From Vagococcus xieshaowenii (GTDB taxonomy: Bacteria > Bacillota > Bacilli > Lactobacillales > Vagococcaceae): 64,000 nt of DNA. Made by a program: the position numbers and the translations under genes. This document shows positions 9,258 through 18,758 of the stretch, in pieces. The stretch spans positions 580,001-644,000 of the forward strand of contig NZ_CP038865.1 in the NCBI RefSeq assembly GCF_004792515.1, in the 5' to 3' direction. Each line of letters begins with the position of its first letter. Position 1 is the first letter of the stretch. Below the pieces are notes generated by a model. The model was not told where the DNA came from and searched no databases. It saw only the letters and a program-made list of their open reading frames with translations.

Positions 9258-9286
9258 TTTACTTTTAATTATTAATATTGTATAAT
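9258..9286 (+). promoter_or_regulatory. tig sigma-A promoter
   Basis: TTTACT (9258-9263), 17-base spacer, TATAAT (9281-9286), 47 bases before the start of tig. Confidence 0.82.
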
Positions 9287-9333
9287 TTGAAGGTATGTAA
9301 ACGAATAAATTACTATGTGGAGGGACTATATAC

Positions 9334-10617
9334 ATGACAGCCAAATGGGAAAAAAAAGGCACAAATGATGGAGTATTATCATTTGAAATTAGCCAAGAAT
9401 TAATCCAACCAGAATTAACAAAAACTTTTAATAAAGTGAAAAGAAATATCTCAGTACCAGGATTCCGTAAAGGAAAAATTTCTCGTCAAATGTTCAACAA
9501 AATGTACGGAGAAGCAGCGTTATATGAAGATACATTAAACGCTTTGTTACCAGCAGCATACGATGCAGCGGTACAAGAAGCTGGAATTGAGCCAGTTGCT
9601 CAACCACAAGTTAACGTTGAAAAAATGGAAGCTGAAGGCGCTTGGGAAATCACTGCTGAAGTAACTGTAAAACCTGAAGTTAAATTAGGTGAATACAAAA
9701 ACTTAACAGTTGAAAAACAAGACCGTGAAGTAACAGAAGAAGAAGTTGACGCAACTATCGAAGAAAAACGTCAATCATTAGCAGAATTAGTCTTAAAAGA
9801 AGATGATGCTGCTGAAGCTGGCGATACAGTTGTTATCGACTACAAAGGAATGAAAGATGGCGTTGCGTTTGATGGCGGAACTGCAGAAAACCAATCATTA
9901 GAATTAGGTTCAAACACATTCATCCCTGGATTTGAAGAACAATTAATCGGCGCTAAAGCTGGCGATGCTGTTGAAGTGAAAGTGACTTTCCCTGAAGAGT
10001 ATCATTCAGAAGATTTAGCTGGAGCTGACGCTGTATTTGAAGTAACAGTACACGAAGTTAAAGCTAAAGAATTACCAGAATTAGACGATGAATTCGCTAA
10101 AGATGCAGATGAAGAAGTTGAAACATTTGCTGAATACAAAGAAAAAGTACGTGCTTCATTAGTTGAAGCTAAAGAAAAAGCTGCTAAAGAAAAAGTTGAA
10201 GAATTAGCAATCGAACAAGCAGTTGCTAATGCTGAAATCGTTGAATTACCACACGTAATGGTACATGACGAAGTTCACCGTGCAATGGATGAGTACTTAG
10301 GAAACATGCAACGTCAAGGGATCTCTCCTGAGTTATACTACCAAATCACTGGTACAACTGAAGCAGACTTACACAAACAATTTGAAGCTGATGCTGACAA
10401 ACGTGTGAAAACAAGCTTAGTAATCGAAGCAGTTGCTGCTGCTGAAGCTACTGAAGTAACAGAAGAAGATATTAACAATGAAATCAAAACATTATCAGCA
10501 ACTTACGGTATGGAAGAAGATGCTATCCGTAAAGCTTTAACACCTGAAATGTTAAAACATGATATCGTATTGAAAAAAGCTTTAGACGTTATTACTGAAA
10601 CAGCTAAAGAAGCTTAA
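9334..10617 (+). CDS. tig: Trigger factor (ribosome-associated chaperone, peptidyl-prolyl isomerase)
   Basis: Trigger factor binds nascent chains at the ribosome exit tunnel. The 427-residue protein has the ribosome-binding signature [13 protein letters not shown] near residues 44-56, a central FKBP-type PPIase domain ([20 protein letters not shown] to [12 protein letters not shown]) and an acidic helical C-terminal chaperone domain. Strongly biased codons suggest high expression. It is monocistronic: promoter at 9258, terminator at 10631. clpX follows. Confidence 0.97.
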   Translation: MTAKWEKKGTNDGVLSFEISQELIQPELTKTFNKVKRNISVPGFRKGKISRQMFNKMYGEAALYEDTLNALLPAAYDAAVQEAGIEPVAQPQVNVEKMEAEGAWEITAEVTVKPEVKLGEYKNLTVEKQDREVTEEEVDATIEEKRQSLAELVLKEDDAAEAGDTVVIDYKGMKDGVAFDGGTAENQSLELGSNTFIPGFEEQLIGAKAGDAVEVKVTFPEEYHSEDLAGADAVFEVTVHEVKAKELPELDDEFAKDADEEVETFAEYKEKVRASLVEAKEKAAKEKVEELAIEQAVANAEIVELPHVMVHDEVHRAMDEYLGNMQRQGISPELYYQITGTTEADLHKQFEADADKRVKTSLVIEAVAAAEATEVTEEDINNEIKTLSATYGMEEDAIRKALTPEMLKHDIVLKKALDVITETAKEA

Positions 10618-10630
10618 TTCATTATCAAGT

Positions 10631-10672
10631 AAAAGAGTGAAGGCATTCGTTCCTTTACTCTTTTCTTTTTCT
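10631..10672 (+). terminator. tig terminator
   Basis: A 13-bp stem including one G-U pair (10631-10643 with 10652-10664), 8-base loop and a T-rich tail. Confidence 0.9.
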
Positions 10673-10755
10673 TTAAGAGTAAAGTAAATCATTTTATTCT
10701 AGCTCATTTTATGATAGACTAAATTGAAGAGTAAGGTGAGGAGGCCAGGAAAAAT

Positions 10756-12015
10756 ATGTATGATGAAACAATGGATGGGAACAATACAGTACGCTGTTCT
10801 TTTTGTGGAAAGCCACAAGATGAGGTACGTAAAATTGTCGCTGGTCCCGGTGTATATATTTGTAATGAATGTATTGAATTATGCAAAAATATAATGGATG
10901 AAGAATTATATGAAGCATCAGTCCAAGAATTTTTAGAAGTACCAAAACCAAATGAAATTTTGGACTTTTTAAATAACTATGTGATTGGTCAAACGCGTGC
11001 TAAGAAAGTTCTTTCGGTAGCCGTTTATAATCACTACAAACGTATCACAGCAATGGATACAGAAGAAAATGATGATATTGAACTACAAAAAAGTAATATT
11101 TGTTTAATTGGTCCAACTGGATCTGGTAAAACATTTATTGCACAATCATTAGCTAAAACATTAGATGTACCGTTTGCTATTGCTGATGCCACAAGTTTAA
11201 CTGAAGCAGGATACGTTGGGGAAGACGTTGAAAACATTTTATTAAAACTGTTACAAGCAGCGGACTTCAATGTGGAACGCGCAGAACGTGGGATTATTTA
11301 TATTGATGAGATTGATAAAATTGCTCGTAAGAGTGAAAATGTCTCAATTACACGTGATGTTTCAGGTGAAGGTGTGCAACAAGCTTTATTGAAGATTCTA
11401 GAAGGAACGGTTGCAAGTGTACCGCCACAAGGTGGACGTAAGCACCCACAACAAGAGTTCATTCAAATCGATACGACAAATATATTATTTATCGTAGGTG
11501 GGGCATTTGACGGTATTGAAACGATGGTAAAAGAGCGATTAGGGGATAAAGTAATCGGTTTTGGCACATCATCTAAGAAATTAGATGAGAACCAAAGTTT
11601 AATGCAAGAGATTATTCCAGAAGATTTATTGAAATTCGGTTTAATCCCTGAATTTATCGGGCGTTTACCTGTGATGGCAGCGTTAGAGAAGTTAACAGAA
11701 GACGACTTAGTTCGTGTGTTAACCGAACCCAAAAATGCCTTAGTTAAACAGTACAAAAAATTATTTGACATCGATGGAGTAGAATTAGAAATTGAAGAAG
11801 ACGCATTAAAATCAATTGCTAATCAGGCAATCGAACGTAATACAGGAGCGCGTGGCTTACGCTCAATTATGGAGAATGTTATGATGGATATCATGTTTGA
11901 GATTCCACATCGTGAAGATGTCGAAAAAGTTGTTGTGACCAAAGCAACAGTTGAAGATTTAGCTGAACCATTGTTAGTGTTAAAAAACGAAGCTTCTGAA
12001 AAAGCAGCTGAGTAA
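10756..12015 (+). CDS. clpX: ATP-dependent Clp protease ATP-binding subunit ClpX
   Basis: ClpX is the single-ring AAA+ unfoldase that delivers tagged substrates to ClpP. The 419-residue protein has the zinc-binding domain (C14, C17, C36, C39), Walker A GPTGSGKT (119-126), Walker [11 protein letters not shown], and an acidic, alanine-ending tail. It follows tig and precedes engB, as in many Firmicutes. A GAGGAGG ribosome site lies about 11 bases before the ATG. No CtsR box is visible, unlike clpE. Confidence 0.97.
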   Translation: MYDETMDGNNTVRCSFCGKPQDEVRKIVAGPGVYICNECIELCKNIMDEELYEASVQEFLEVPKPNEILDFLNNYVIGQTRAKKVLSVAVYNHYKRITAMDTEENDDIELQKSNICLIGPTGSGKTFIAQSLAKTLDVPFAIADATSLTEAGYVGEDVENILLKLLQAADFNVERAERGIIYIDEIDKIARKSENVSITRDVSGEGVQQALLKILEGTVASVPPQGGRKHPQQEFIQIDTTNILFIVGGAFDGIETMVKERLGDKVIGFGTSSKKLDENQSLMQEIIPEDLLKFGLIPEFIGRLPVMAALEKLTEDDLVRVLTEPKNALVKQYKKLFDIDGVELEIEEDALKSIANQAIERNTGARGLRSIMENVMMDIMFEIPHREDVEKVVVTKATVEDLAEPLLVLKNEASEKAAE

Positions 12016-12034
12016 ACGTTATAGACAGTTGATT

Positions 12035-12101
12035 GTTGGAAGGCCATAAAGGAATGCGCTCAAAATAAATGAACGCTACCATAGGACTTCCAACTTTTTT
12101 T
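12035..12101 (+). terminator. Long branched terminator between clpX and engB
   Basis: Outer arms GTTGGAAG (12035-12042) and CTTCCAAC (12087-12094) continue inward by CC/GG and further short GG/CC and GCG/CGC pairs, then a seven-T run follows. The 44-base region between the arms folds on itself imperfectly. Confidence 0.82.
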
Positions 12102-12125
12102 ATGAAGTAGATGAGGTGAATTTAA

Positions 12126-12713
12126 ATGCAAGTGAATCAAGCAGAAATTTTAATTAGTGCCGTGGCACCTAAGCAATATCCCGATACAGGATTACCAGAA
12201 ATTGCTTTAGCTGGACGTTCGAACGTAGGGAAATCATCATTTATCAATACGTTAATCAATCGTAAAAATTTAGCAAGAACCTCAAGTAAACCAGGAAAAA
12301 CGCAAACCTTGAACTTTTACTTAATTGAGAATAAATTTCATTTTGTGGATGTACCAGGCTATGGTTACGCGAAGGTTTCTAAGACGGAAAAAGCTAAATG
12401 GGGACCAATGATTGAAACGTACTTTACACAACGTGAAGAATTGCGTGCAGGAATTGTGGTCGTTGACAGTCGACATGCGCCAAGCAAAGAAGACATTCAA
12501 ATGTATGAATTTTTGAAATACTACGATATTCCAACCATTGTTGTCGCAACAAAAATTGATAAGATCCCACGAGGAAAATGGAACAAACACGAATCGTTGG
12601 TTAAAAAAGGGTTAGGATTCCAACCTGAAGATGATTTTGTAATGTTCTCATCTGAAACCAAGCAAGGCAAAGAACAAGCATGGGAAATTATTGAAAAATA
12701 TTTAGACTTATAG
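12126..12713 (+). CDS. engB: Ribosome biogenesis GTPase EngB (YihA/YsxC)
   Basis: EngB is an essential GTPase of large-subunit assembly. The 195-residue protein has G1 GRSNVGKSS, a G2 threonine region (KPGKTQT), G3 [10 protein letters not shown] and G4 TKIDKI. Length and motif order match the TrmE-Era-EngA-YihA superfamily. The ribosome site is GAGGTG. It is closed by the hairpin at 12737-12768. Confidence 0.96.
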   Translation: MQVNQAEILISAVAPKQYPDTGLPEIALAGRSNVGKSSFINTLINRKNLARTSSKPGKTQTLNFYLIENKFHFVDVPGYGYAKVSKTEKAKWGPMIETYFTQREELRAGIVVVDSRHAPSKEDIQMYEFLKYYDIPTIVVATKIDKIPRGKWNKHESLVKKGLGFQPEDDFVMFSSETKQGKEQAWEIIEKYLDL

Positions 12714-12736
12714 CAGTTTATCAATTGGGACAGATG

Positions 12737-12768
12737 AAGTTGTGACCAACGGGATCACAACTTTTTTT
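12737..12768 (+). terminator. engB terminator
   Basis: A 9-bp perfect stem AAGTTGTGA/TCACAACTT, 9-base loop and a seven-T run. Confidence 0.92.
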
Positions 12769-12870
12769 ATGGCTATTGATTGTCCCAAATTAATGAAAAA
12801 ATAACTTGAATAAGCTATAATTAAAGTTAAAACATAGCTAACAAGCATGGCTTGTTTGAAAGGAGATTTC

Positions 12871-13398
12871 ATGTTTTCTAAACATAAACCGACCTGGATG
12901 TTGGAAGCCATTTACCAACTAACACCGGAACAATTAGCTAAACATCAAATTAAAGGTATTTTAACCGATTTGGATAATACCTTAATTGCGTGGAATAACC
13001 CTGAAGGTACGGATGAATTACGTCAATGGATTGCGACGATGAATCAAGCAGGTATCAACGTCATAGTCGTGTCGAATAATAATCCAGAACGTGTCCAAAA
13101 AGCGTTAGAATCGTTGCAACTTGATTTTGTTGCCAATGCGATGAAACCTTTTAGTAAAGGGATTAAAGAAGGCGTTGAAAAATTAGGATTAACAGCACAT
13201 GAAGTTGTCATGGTAGGCGATCAGGTAATGACAGATGTCAGAGCTTCAAATGGAGCAGGTGTACGCTCTATTTTAGTCAAACCCATCGTGAATACTGACT
13301 CGTGGAAGACACAGTTGAATCGTGCAATGGAAAAAGTGGTCATGAAATCATTAGCGAAACAACATCAAGATATGAAGTGGAGAAGTGATTTAGGATGA
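12871..13398 (+). CDS. yqeG: YqeG-family HAD phosphatase
   Basis: This 175-residue HAD superfamily (IIIA) phosphatase has motif I DLDNTLIAW with both aspartates, motif II VVSNN and motif III MVGDQVMTDV. In Firmicutes it heads the yqeG-yqeH-yhbY-nadD-yqeK-rsfS operon; related enzymes dephosphorylate phosphatidylglycerophosphate or small phosphoesters, but the substrate here is unproven. The start is the ATG at 12871, 6 bases after AAAGGAG; the ATG at 12847 lies upstream of it. The last four bases overlap yqeH (ATGA), so translation is coupled. Confidence 0.93.
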   Translation: MFSKHKPTWMLEAIYQLTPEQLAKHQIKGILTDLDNTLIAWNNPEGTDELRQWIATMNQAGINVIVVSNNNPERVQKALESLQLDFVANAMKPFSKGIKEGVEKLGLTAHEVVMVGDQVMTDVRASNGAGVRSILVKPIVNTDSWKTQLNRAMEKVVMKSLAKQHQDMKWRSDLG

Positions 13399-14516
13399 GC
13401 GAAGAATTATTAGAAGAGATTAAATGTATTGGGTGTGGCGCAACCATTCAAACCGAAAACAAAGATGAGTTGGGATATACCCCTCAATCAGCACTAGATA
13501 AAGGCTTAGAAACAGGTGATGTTTACTGTCAGCGTTGTTTTAGATTAAGACATTATAATGAAATCCAAGATATTAGTTTAACAGATGATGATTTCTTACG
13601 TTTACTTAATTCTATCGGTAACGAAGATGCATTGATTGTTAATGTAGTGGATATCTTTGACTTTAATGGGAGCTTAATCCCAGGATTGCATCGTTTCGTT
13701 GGAAATAATCCTGTTTTATTAGTGGGTAACAAAGTAGATATTCTACCTAAGTCATTAAAACGTGGAAAGTTAACACAATGGATGCGAGAACGTGCCCATG
13801 AAGTTGGGTTACGACCGGTTGATGTGCATTTAACAAGTGGTAAAAAACCAGCAGAAATGGCTGAGCTATTAGCGAAGATTGAAGAATACCGTGATGGTAA
13901 AGACGTGTACGTAGTTGGGGTAACTAACGTTGGTAAATCAACGATTATTAACGGCATTATCAAAGCAACAGCAGGCGTTCAAGAATTAATTACAACGTCT
14001 CAATTTCCAGGAACTACGTTAGATAAAATTGAGATTCCATTAGATGATGGTCATTTCTTGGTCGATACACCAGGAATTATTCATCAACATCAAATGGCGC
14101 ATTATTTAAGCAAAAAAGATTTAAAAATTACGAGTCCAAACAAAGAAATCAAACCCAAAACGTATCAATTAAATCCTGAACAAACACTGTTCTTAGGTGG
14201 ATTAGCACGTTTTGATTTCATTAAAGGGGAACGTAATTCATTCACAGTTTATATCGAAAATAATTTAGATTTACACCGTACCAAATTAGAAAAAGCTGAT
14301 GCTTTTTACGAGAAACATGTAGGTGGTTTATTAACCCCTCCACATCAAGAGGACGTGGCTGAATTCCCAGAATTAGTTCGTTACGAATTTTCTATTGATG
14401 GTTCAACTGATATTGTCTTTTCAGGCCTAGGTTGGATTTCTGTCAAAGGTAAAGCTGTTGTGGCTGGTTATGCGCCTAAAGGTGTAGCAGTTGTTGTTCG
14501 TAAAGCATTGATTTAG
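13395..14516 (+). CDS. yqeH: Ribosome biogenesis GTPase YqeH
   Basis: YqeH is a circularly permuted GTPase needed for small-subunit assembly. The 373-residue protein starts with a treble-clef zinc finger (CIGCG and CQRCF). G4 (NKVDILP) comes before G1 (GVTNVGKST), followed by G3 (DTPG), the order diagnostic of circular permutation. The C-terminal part probably binds RNA. It overlaps yqeG by 4 bases and is followed by yhbY after 18 bases. Confidence 0.97.
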   Translation: MSEELLEEIKCIGCGATIQTENKDELGYTPQSALDKGLETGDVYCQRCFRLRHYNEIQDISLTDDDFLRLLNSIGNEDALIVNVVDIFDFNGSLIPGLHRFVGNNPVLLVGNKVDILPKSLKRGKLTQWMRERAHEVGLRPVDVHLTSGKKPAEMAELLAKIEEYRDGKDVYVVGVTNVGKSTIINGIIKATAGVQELITTSQFPGTTLDKIEIPLDDGHFLVDTPGIIHQHQMAHYLSKKDLKITSPNKEIKPKTYQLNPEQTLFLGGLARFDFIKGERNSFTVYIENNLDLHRTKLEKADAFYEKHVGGLLTPPHQEDVAEFPELVRYEFSIDGSTDIVFSGLGWISVKGKAVVAGYAPKGVAVVVRKALI

Positions 14517-14534
14517 AGAAGAGGAAAAATATAG

Positions 14535-14852
14535 ATGGTCTATTTAAAAGGTAAACAAAAGCGTTTCTTACGCAGTCAAGCACATCACTTAAACCCAATT
14601 TTTCAAATAGGTAAAGGTGGGCTAAACAATCCAATGTTAGCTCAAATTGATGAAGCATTAGAAAAAAGAGAATTAATAAAAATTAACTTACTACAAAACA
14701 CAGATGAAGTGGCTGAAGATGTTGCTGCAGTGATTGAAAAAGCACTTGGAGCAAACGTGGTTCAAATTATCGGTCGTGTATTAGTGGTCTATAAAGCATC
14801 TAGCCGAGAAAAATACCAACAATTTTCAGTATTAGTGAATAAAATGAGATAA
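14535..14852 (+). CDS. yhbY: CRM-domain ribosome assembly RNA-binding protein YhbY
   Basis: This 105-residue protein is a single CRM (KhbY-type) domain. It starts with LKGKQKRFLRSQAHHLNP and carries the conserved loop QIGKGGLN (the GxxG-type RNA-binding turn). Bacterial members associate with pre-50S particles. It is in the yqeG operon between yqeH and nadD. Confidence 0.93.
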   Translation: MVYLKGKQKRFLRSQAHHLNPIFQIGKGGLNNPMLAQIDEALEKRELIKINLLQNTDEVAEDVAAVIEKALGANVVQIIGRVLVVYKASSREKYQQFSVLVNKMR

Positions 14853-14866
14853 TAGGAGTGATTGTT

Positions 14867-15514
14867 ATGCATCGTTTCAATCAATTATTTTCTGAACCTT
14901 TAACGCAAGTGAAGGTAGAAGTGAGTACGATAAATCAAAGAAAACGTGTGGGTATATTGGGCGGTAGCTTTAATCCTGTCCATTATGCGCATTTGATGAT
15001 GATTGATCAAGTTCATCACCAGTTAGGATTGGATGAAGTTTATTTGATGCCAACGAACATTCCCCCTCATAAAGAAGGAAAAAAAACGCTAGATAGTAAG
15101 CATCGTGTGGCGATGCTAACGTCAGCAGTTACTGATTTCCCACATATAGGAATCGAAACAATCGAACTTGAACGGGATCAAAAGAGCTATACGTTTGATA
15201 CGATGATGGAACTACAAAAACGTCATCCTGAGGTTGATTACTTTTTTATTATTGGTGGCGATATGGTGGAAGATCTGCCTAATTGGTATCATATTGAGGA
15301 GTTACAACAAATGGTTCAATTTGTGGCAGTACGTCGACCGGGTTATGAAGTACAGAGTGATTACCCGTTAATTTGGGTAGATATTCCTCAAATGGATATT
15401 AGTTCAACAACGATTCGTCACAATATTGCAACGGATTGTAGTGTGAATTTTATGCTCCCAACGTCTGTTATCGACTATATAAGGAAAGAAGGCTTGTATC
15501 GAGATGAAGTATAG
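14867..15514 (+). CDS. nadD: Nicotinate-nucleotide adenylyltransferase
   Basis: NadD adenylates nicotinate mononucleotide to deamido-NAD in NAD synthesis. The 215-residue protein has the nucleotidyltransferase motifs GGSFNPVHYAHL (HxGH-like) and ISSTTIR. A longer than usual N-terminal extension of about 26 residues precedes the GILGGSFNP strand. The start is the ATG at 14867, 8 bases after AGGAG; the GTG at 14858 lies within the ribosome site. It overlaps yqeK by 11 bases. A niacin-type transporter gene is further along the window (32633). Confidence 0.95.
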   Translation: MHRFNQLFSEPLTQVKVEVSTINQRKRVGILGGSFNPVHYAHLMMIDQVHHQLGLDEVYLMPTNIPPHKEGKKTLDSKHRVAMLTSAVTDFPHIGIETIELERDQKSYTFDTMMELQKRHPEVDYFFIIGGDMVEDLPNWYHIEELQQMVQFVAVRRPGYEVQSDYPLIWVDIPQMDISSTTIRHNIATDCSVNFMLPTSVIDYIRKEGLYRDEV

Positions 15515-16097
15515 TGGTCGTTATCTTAGTTTAACAAGAGAAGAATTATTAGAACGTGTTCATGCACAAATGAGTGAGAAACGTTTTGTTCATGTGCTAG
15601 GAGTTGAAAAAGCCGCGATAGCTTTAGCAGAGCAATATGGTGAAGACATCGAAAAAGCTAGTATAGCCGCACTTGTTCATGATTACTGTAAAGAACGACC
15701 AGATACCGATTTTCAATCTTATATTGACAAGCAGCTATATCCTGAGGCTATCTCACAATTTGGCAATGAAATTTGGCATGGCTTAGTTGGCGCGGATATT
15801 ATTCATGATGAATTAGGAATAGCTGATTCAGATATATTAAATGCAGTACGCCATCATACAACAGGTTCTGCAAACATGAGTTTATTAGAACAAATTATTT
15901 ACGTGGCTGATTATATTGAAGAAGGTCGTGATTTTCCAGGCGTTGAAGAAGCTCGCCAAAAAGCACGAACTGATTTAGTAGAAGCAGTCGCTTATGAAAC
16001 ACAAAAAACATTGACTTATTTAGTCGAAAAAGGTGTGCCGATTTATCCAAAAACGATTGAAACATACAATGTATGGGTGGCGCATTTATCTAAGTAA
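15504..16097 (+). CDS. yqeK: YqeK HD-domain hydrolase (diadenosine tetraphosphatase type)
   Basis: This 197-residue HD phosphohydrolase has metal ligands in H(GVEKAAIAL), the HD pair in ALVHDYCKE, H in EIWHGLVGAD, H in RHHTTG and D in YVADYIEEGRDF. Characterised YqeK proteins cleave Ap4A symmetrically to two ADP. It starts inside the end of nadD (11-base overlap), so is translationally coupled, and rsfS follows 16 bases after its stop. Confidence 0.93.
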   Translation: MKYSGRYLSLTREELLERVHAQMSEKRFVHVLGVEKAAIALAEQYGEDIEKASIAALVHDYCKERPDTDFQSYIDKQLYPEAISQFGNEIWHGLVGADIIHDELGIADSDILNAVRHHTTGSANMSLLEQIIYVADYIEEGRDFPGVEEARQKARTDLVEAVAYETQKTLTYLVEKGVPIYPKTIETYNVWVAHLSK

Positions 16098-16113
16098 GCA
16101 TCAGGAGGAATTT

Positions 16114-16470
16114 ATGATTACAAGTGAAACATTATTAGAACAAACAGTTCTTGCAGCAGACGATAAAAGAGCAGAGGATATTATGGCCTTAGACGTACGA
16201 GGTATTTCTCTATTAGCAGATTATTTCGTGATTTGTCATGGTAATTCAGAGAAACAAGTAGCAGCTATTGCCTCTGAAATTGTGTCAAAAGCACATGAAG
16301 CCGGTGTTGAAATTGGCCGTGTAGAAGGAAAAGATAAAGGTAAGTGGGTATTAATCGACTTAGGCGATGTGATTGTTCATGTCTTCCACGGAGAAGAACG
16401 TGACTTTTATAATTTAGAAAAATTATGGTCAGATGCGCCTTTAGTTGATATCACTGAATGGGTTGCATAA
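16114..16470 (+). CDS. rsfS: Ribosomal silencing factor RsfS
   Basis: RsfS binds L14 on the large subunit and blocks subunit joining when nutrients fall. The 118-residue protein has the family core ISLLADYFVICHGNSEKQV and the end IVHVFHGEERDFYNLEKLW. The start is the ATG at 16114, 5 bases after CAGGAGGAA; the longer frame runs back into yqeK and has no ribosome site. It is followed one base later by the methyltransferase gene. Confidence 0.96.
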   Translation: MITSETLLEQTVLAADDKRAEDIMALDVRGISLLADYFVICHGNSEKQVAAIASEIVSKAHEAGVEIGRVEGKDKGKWVLIDLGDVIVHVFHGEERDFYNLEKLWSDAPLVDITEWVA

Positions 16471-16471
16471 G

Positions 16472-17206
16472 ATGACGTATGAAAATTTTGCCTTTGTCTA
16501 TGATGAAGTAATGGATACAACGCTTTACGAAGAATGGTTAGATTTTTCTAAACGTCACTTGAATCCTGAAACGAAACAAGTACTAGAGTTAGCTTGTGGA
16601 ACAGGCGCGTTAGCAGTAGAGTTTGCTAAAGCAGGTTATGATGTGACAGCGTTAGACTTATCAGAAGAAATGTTAATGGTGGCTAGTGCGCGAGTGGCGC
16701 AAGAGGAAGAAACATTAGATATTCAATTCGTTCAAGGCGATATGATGGATTTATCCGAAGTGGGAACTTATGATGCGGTGACATGTTTTTCTGATTCGAT
16801 TTGTTACATGCCTGATAGACAAGCGGTTCAGCAAGTATTTGATACGGTTTATAATGCATTAGAAGAAGGAGGTAAATTCATTTTTGATGTGCATTCATTA
16901 CATCAAGTCAATGAAGTTTTCCCCGACTATTCTTATCATTACCAGACGGAAGAGTTCGCCTTTTTATGGGATAGTTTTCCTGGTGAAAAAGAAAATACTA
17001 TTGAACATTTCTTGACGTTCTTCGTTAAAGATGAAGCATCATTTTTACGCTTTGATGAATTACACCGAGAAAGAACGTATTCAATTGAAAATTACTATAC
17101 AATGCTAGAAAATGCTAACTTTAGTTCAATTGAAACCTATGCAGATTTTGAAGACGACATTCCTACTGATGAATCAGCTCGTTGGTTCTTTGTCTGTACA
17201 AAATAA
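16472..17206 (+). CDS. Class I SAM-dependent methyltransferase (YqeM-like)
   Basis: This 244-residue Rossmann-fold methyltransferase has motif I ELACGTGALAVEFAKAG, an acidic residue after strand 2 (ALDLSEEML) and the QGDMMDL post-motif. It is the last gene of the yqe operon, equivalent to B. subtilis yqeM. The substrate is unknown; small-molecule or tRNA targets are possible. The start is the ATG one base after the rsfS stop, with no strong ribosome site, so translation is probably coupled. Confidence 0.88.
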   Translation: MTYENFAFVYDEVMDTTLYEEWLDFSKRHLNPETKQVLELACGTGALAVEFAKAGYDVTALDLSEEMLMVASARVAQEEETLDIQFVQGDMMDLSEVGTYDAVTCFSDSICYMPDRQAVQQVFDTVYNALEEGGKFIFDVHSLHQVNEVFPDYSYHYQTEEFAFLWDSFPGEKENTIEHFLTFFVKDEASFLRFDELHRERTYSIENYYTMLENANFSSIETYADFEDDIPTDESARWFFVCTK

Positions 17207-17245
17207 AAAATGAGGGACGATAAATTTCGTCCCTCATTTTTTATT
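17202..17245. terminator. Bidirectional terminator of the yqe operon and the DUF2187-like gene
   Basis: Arms 17202-17220 and 17227-17245 are a perfect 19-bp inverted repeat with a 6-base loop and A/T-rich ends usable in both directions. It overlaps both stop codons. Confidence 0.93.
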
Positions 17246-17441
17246 CGCATATACTCGATATAGGTACTACTAATCTCTTATTTAAGTCTTCGGATTTTTC
17301 AATGTCTTTTTCTTCACAGCTTTCAACTTCAACTAATGCAGAAAGATCATAAACTTTTTCAACAATCCCAGTGAATTCTTGATTAAATAAAGGACTGCTA
17401 CATTTGTAGCGTTTACCAATCGCGATGTTTGTAATATCCAT
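17241..17441 (-). CDS. Small DUF2187-like (YkvS-type) protein
   Basis: This 66-residue acidic protein has a predicted SH3-like beta barrel: IGKRYKC, then FTGIVEKVYDLSALVEVESC, then RLVVPISSI. That pattern resembles the DUF2187/YkvS family, whose function is unknown. I choose the ATG at 17441, 7 bases after GGAGG; the ATG at 17444 is too close. A promoter is readable upstream (17473-17501). It converges on the yqe operon. Confidence 0.7.
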   Translation of the reverse strand: MDITNIAIGKRYKCSSPLFNQEFTGIVEKVYDLSALVEVESCEEKDIEKSEDLNKRLVVPISSICE

Positions 17442-17472
17442 CATAATTCCTCCAAAACAATAATATAGATGC

Positions 17473-17501
17473 ATATTACCACTCATTATTATTTTTGTAA
17501 A
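17473..17501 (-). promoter_or_regulatory. Promoter of the DUF2187-like gene
   Basis: On the minus strand TTTACA, 17-base spacer, TAATAT. Confidence 0.6.
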
Positions 17502-17624
17502 ACGATTATTAAAAAAACTAATAAATAGATGTAACCGTTTTAATTGTTTTGTAACTTTATTAAAAGTTAAGGTAATCATTTAATATCATTATTATGTATT
17601 ATTTTGTTATAAAACGAATTCTTC

Positions 17625-17653
17625 TTGATTTTATTTACTAAATAGTGTAAATT
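17625..17653 (+). promoter_or_regulatory. Candidate guaC promoter
   Basis: TTGATT (17625-17630), 17-base spacer, TAAATT (17648-17653), 84 bases before the guaC start. Confidence 0.5.
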
Positions 17654-17693
17654 TATTAAGGATAGAAAAACATTTTAAAGATAAATTGTTTTT

Positions 17694-17706
17694 AATGTTC
17701 GGTTTT
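17694..17706 (-). promoter_or_regulatory. PurBox-like operator before guaC
   Basis: The minus strand reads AAAACCGAACATT, an exact fit to the lactococcal PurR box AWWWCCGAACWWT as I recall it. It lies 31 bases before the guaC start and downstream of the candidate promoter. Only one box is evident, so its role (activation or repression) is open. Confidence 0.6.
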
Positions 17707-17736
17707 ATCTAATAAATAATAAAGGGAGTTATCAAT

Positions 17737-18714
17737 ATGAAAATTTTCGATTATGAGGATATTCAATTGGTTCCAAACAAATGTATCGTGAATAGCCGTT
17801 CAGAATGTGACACAACCGTGACACTAGGCCAGCATACATTCAAAATGCCAGTTGTACCTGCAAATATGCAGACAATTGTAGATGAGACTATTTCAGAATG
17901 GTTAGCAGCTAATGGTTATTTTTACATTATGCATCGTTTTGAAGAGGATAAACGTGCACCATTTATTAAGAGAATGCACGAAAAAGGATTAATTGCTTCA
18001 ATTAGTGTGGGTGTAAAAGATTATGAATATGACTTTATTAATGAATTAGTAGAAACAGATTTAAAACCTGAATTTATTACCATAGATATTGCACATGGAC
18101 ATTCGGATTCAGTGATCTCAATGATTAAATATATTAAAGAAAAATTACCTGAAACTTTTGTTATTGCAGGAAATGTCGGCACACCAGAAGCTGTACGCGA
18201 ATTAGAAAATGCTGGAGCTGATGCGACGAAAGTAGGAATCGGACCTGGTAAAGTATGTATTACGAAGATCAAGACTGGTTTTGGAACAGGTGGTTGGCAA
18301 TTAGCGGCCGTTCGTCGTTGTAGTAAAGCAGCACGTAAACCAATTATTGCAGATGGTGGCATTCGTACACATGGTGATATTGCCAAATCTATCCGCTTTG
18401 GAGCAAGCATGGTGATGATTGGTTCACTATTTGCTGGTCACGAAGAATCACCTGGTGAAACGATTGTAGTAGATGGTGTTGTGAAGAAGGAGTATTTCGG
18501 ATCAGCTTCAGAATTCCAAAAAGGTGAAAAGAAAAACGTTGAAGGTAAGAAAATTTGGGTAAACCATAAAGGTTCTTTAGCTGATACGTTAAACGAAATG
18601 CAACAAGATTTACAATCTTCTATCTCTTATGCAGGTGGACGCGATTTAGAAGCGATTCGTAAAGTAGATTATGTAATTGTGAAGAATTCAATTTTTAACG
18701 GTGATACTATTTAA
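17737..18714 (+). CDS. guaC: GMP reductase
   Basis: GuaC reduces GMP to IMP with NADPH, allowing guanine nucleotides to be reused for adenine nucleotides. The 325-residue protein fits type 2 GMP reductases. Catalytic Cys174 is in [11 protein letters not shown]; the phosphate-binding loops are [15 protein letters not shown] and GASMVMIGS. The shorter length and absence of CBS domains separate it from IMP dehydrogenase. It is monocistronic, with a PurBox-like site upstream and a terminator at 18726. Confidence 0.96.
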   Translation: MKIFDYEDIQLVPNKCIVNSRSECDTTVTLGQHTFKMPVVPANMQTIVDETISEWLAANGYFYIMHRFEEDKRAPFIKRMHEKGLIASISVGVKDYEYDFINELVETDLKPEFITIDIAHGHSDSVISMIKYIKEKLPETFVIAGNVGTPEAVRELENAGADATKVGIGPGKVCITKIKTGFGTGGWQLAAVRRCSKAARKPIIADGGIRTHGDIAKSIRFGASMVMIGSLFAGHEESPGETIVVDGVVKKEYFGSASEFQKGEKKNVEGKKIWVNHKGSLADTLNEMQQDLQSSISYAGGRDLEAIRKVDYVIVKNSIFNGDTI

Positions 18715-18725
18715 CCGCTAAAGAA

Positions 18726-18758
18726 AAACGCTAGAATTAATTTTCTAGCGTTTTTTTA
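18726..18758 (+). terminator. guaC terminator
   Basis: An 11-bp stem (18726-18736 with 18743-18753) with a 6-base loop and T run. A-rich bases on the left let it also serve the convergent transporter gene. Confidence 0.9.

Noticed and set aside
12016-12125. T-box or other riboswitch before engB
   Set aside because: No T-box sequence, specifier loop or antiterminator is present; the element looks like a complex terminator.
17442-17579. Longer N-terminus (46 extra residues) for the DUF2187-like protein
   Set aside because: It would cross its own promoter and the GGAGG ribosome site; the short form fits the family length.
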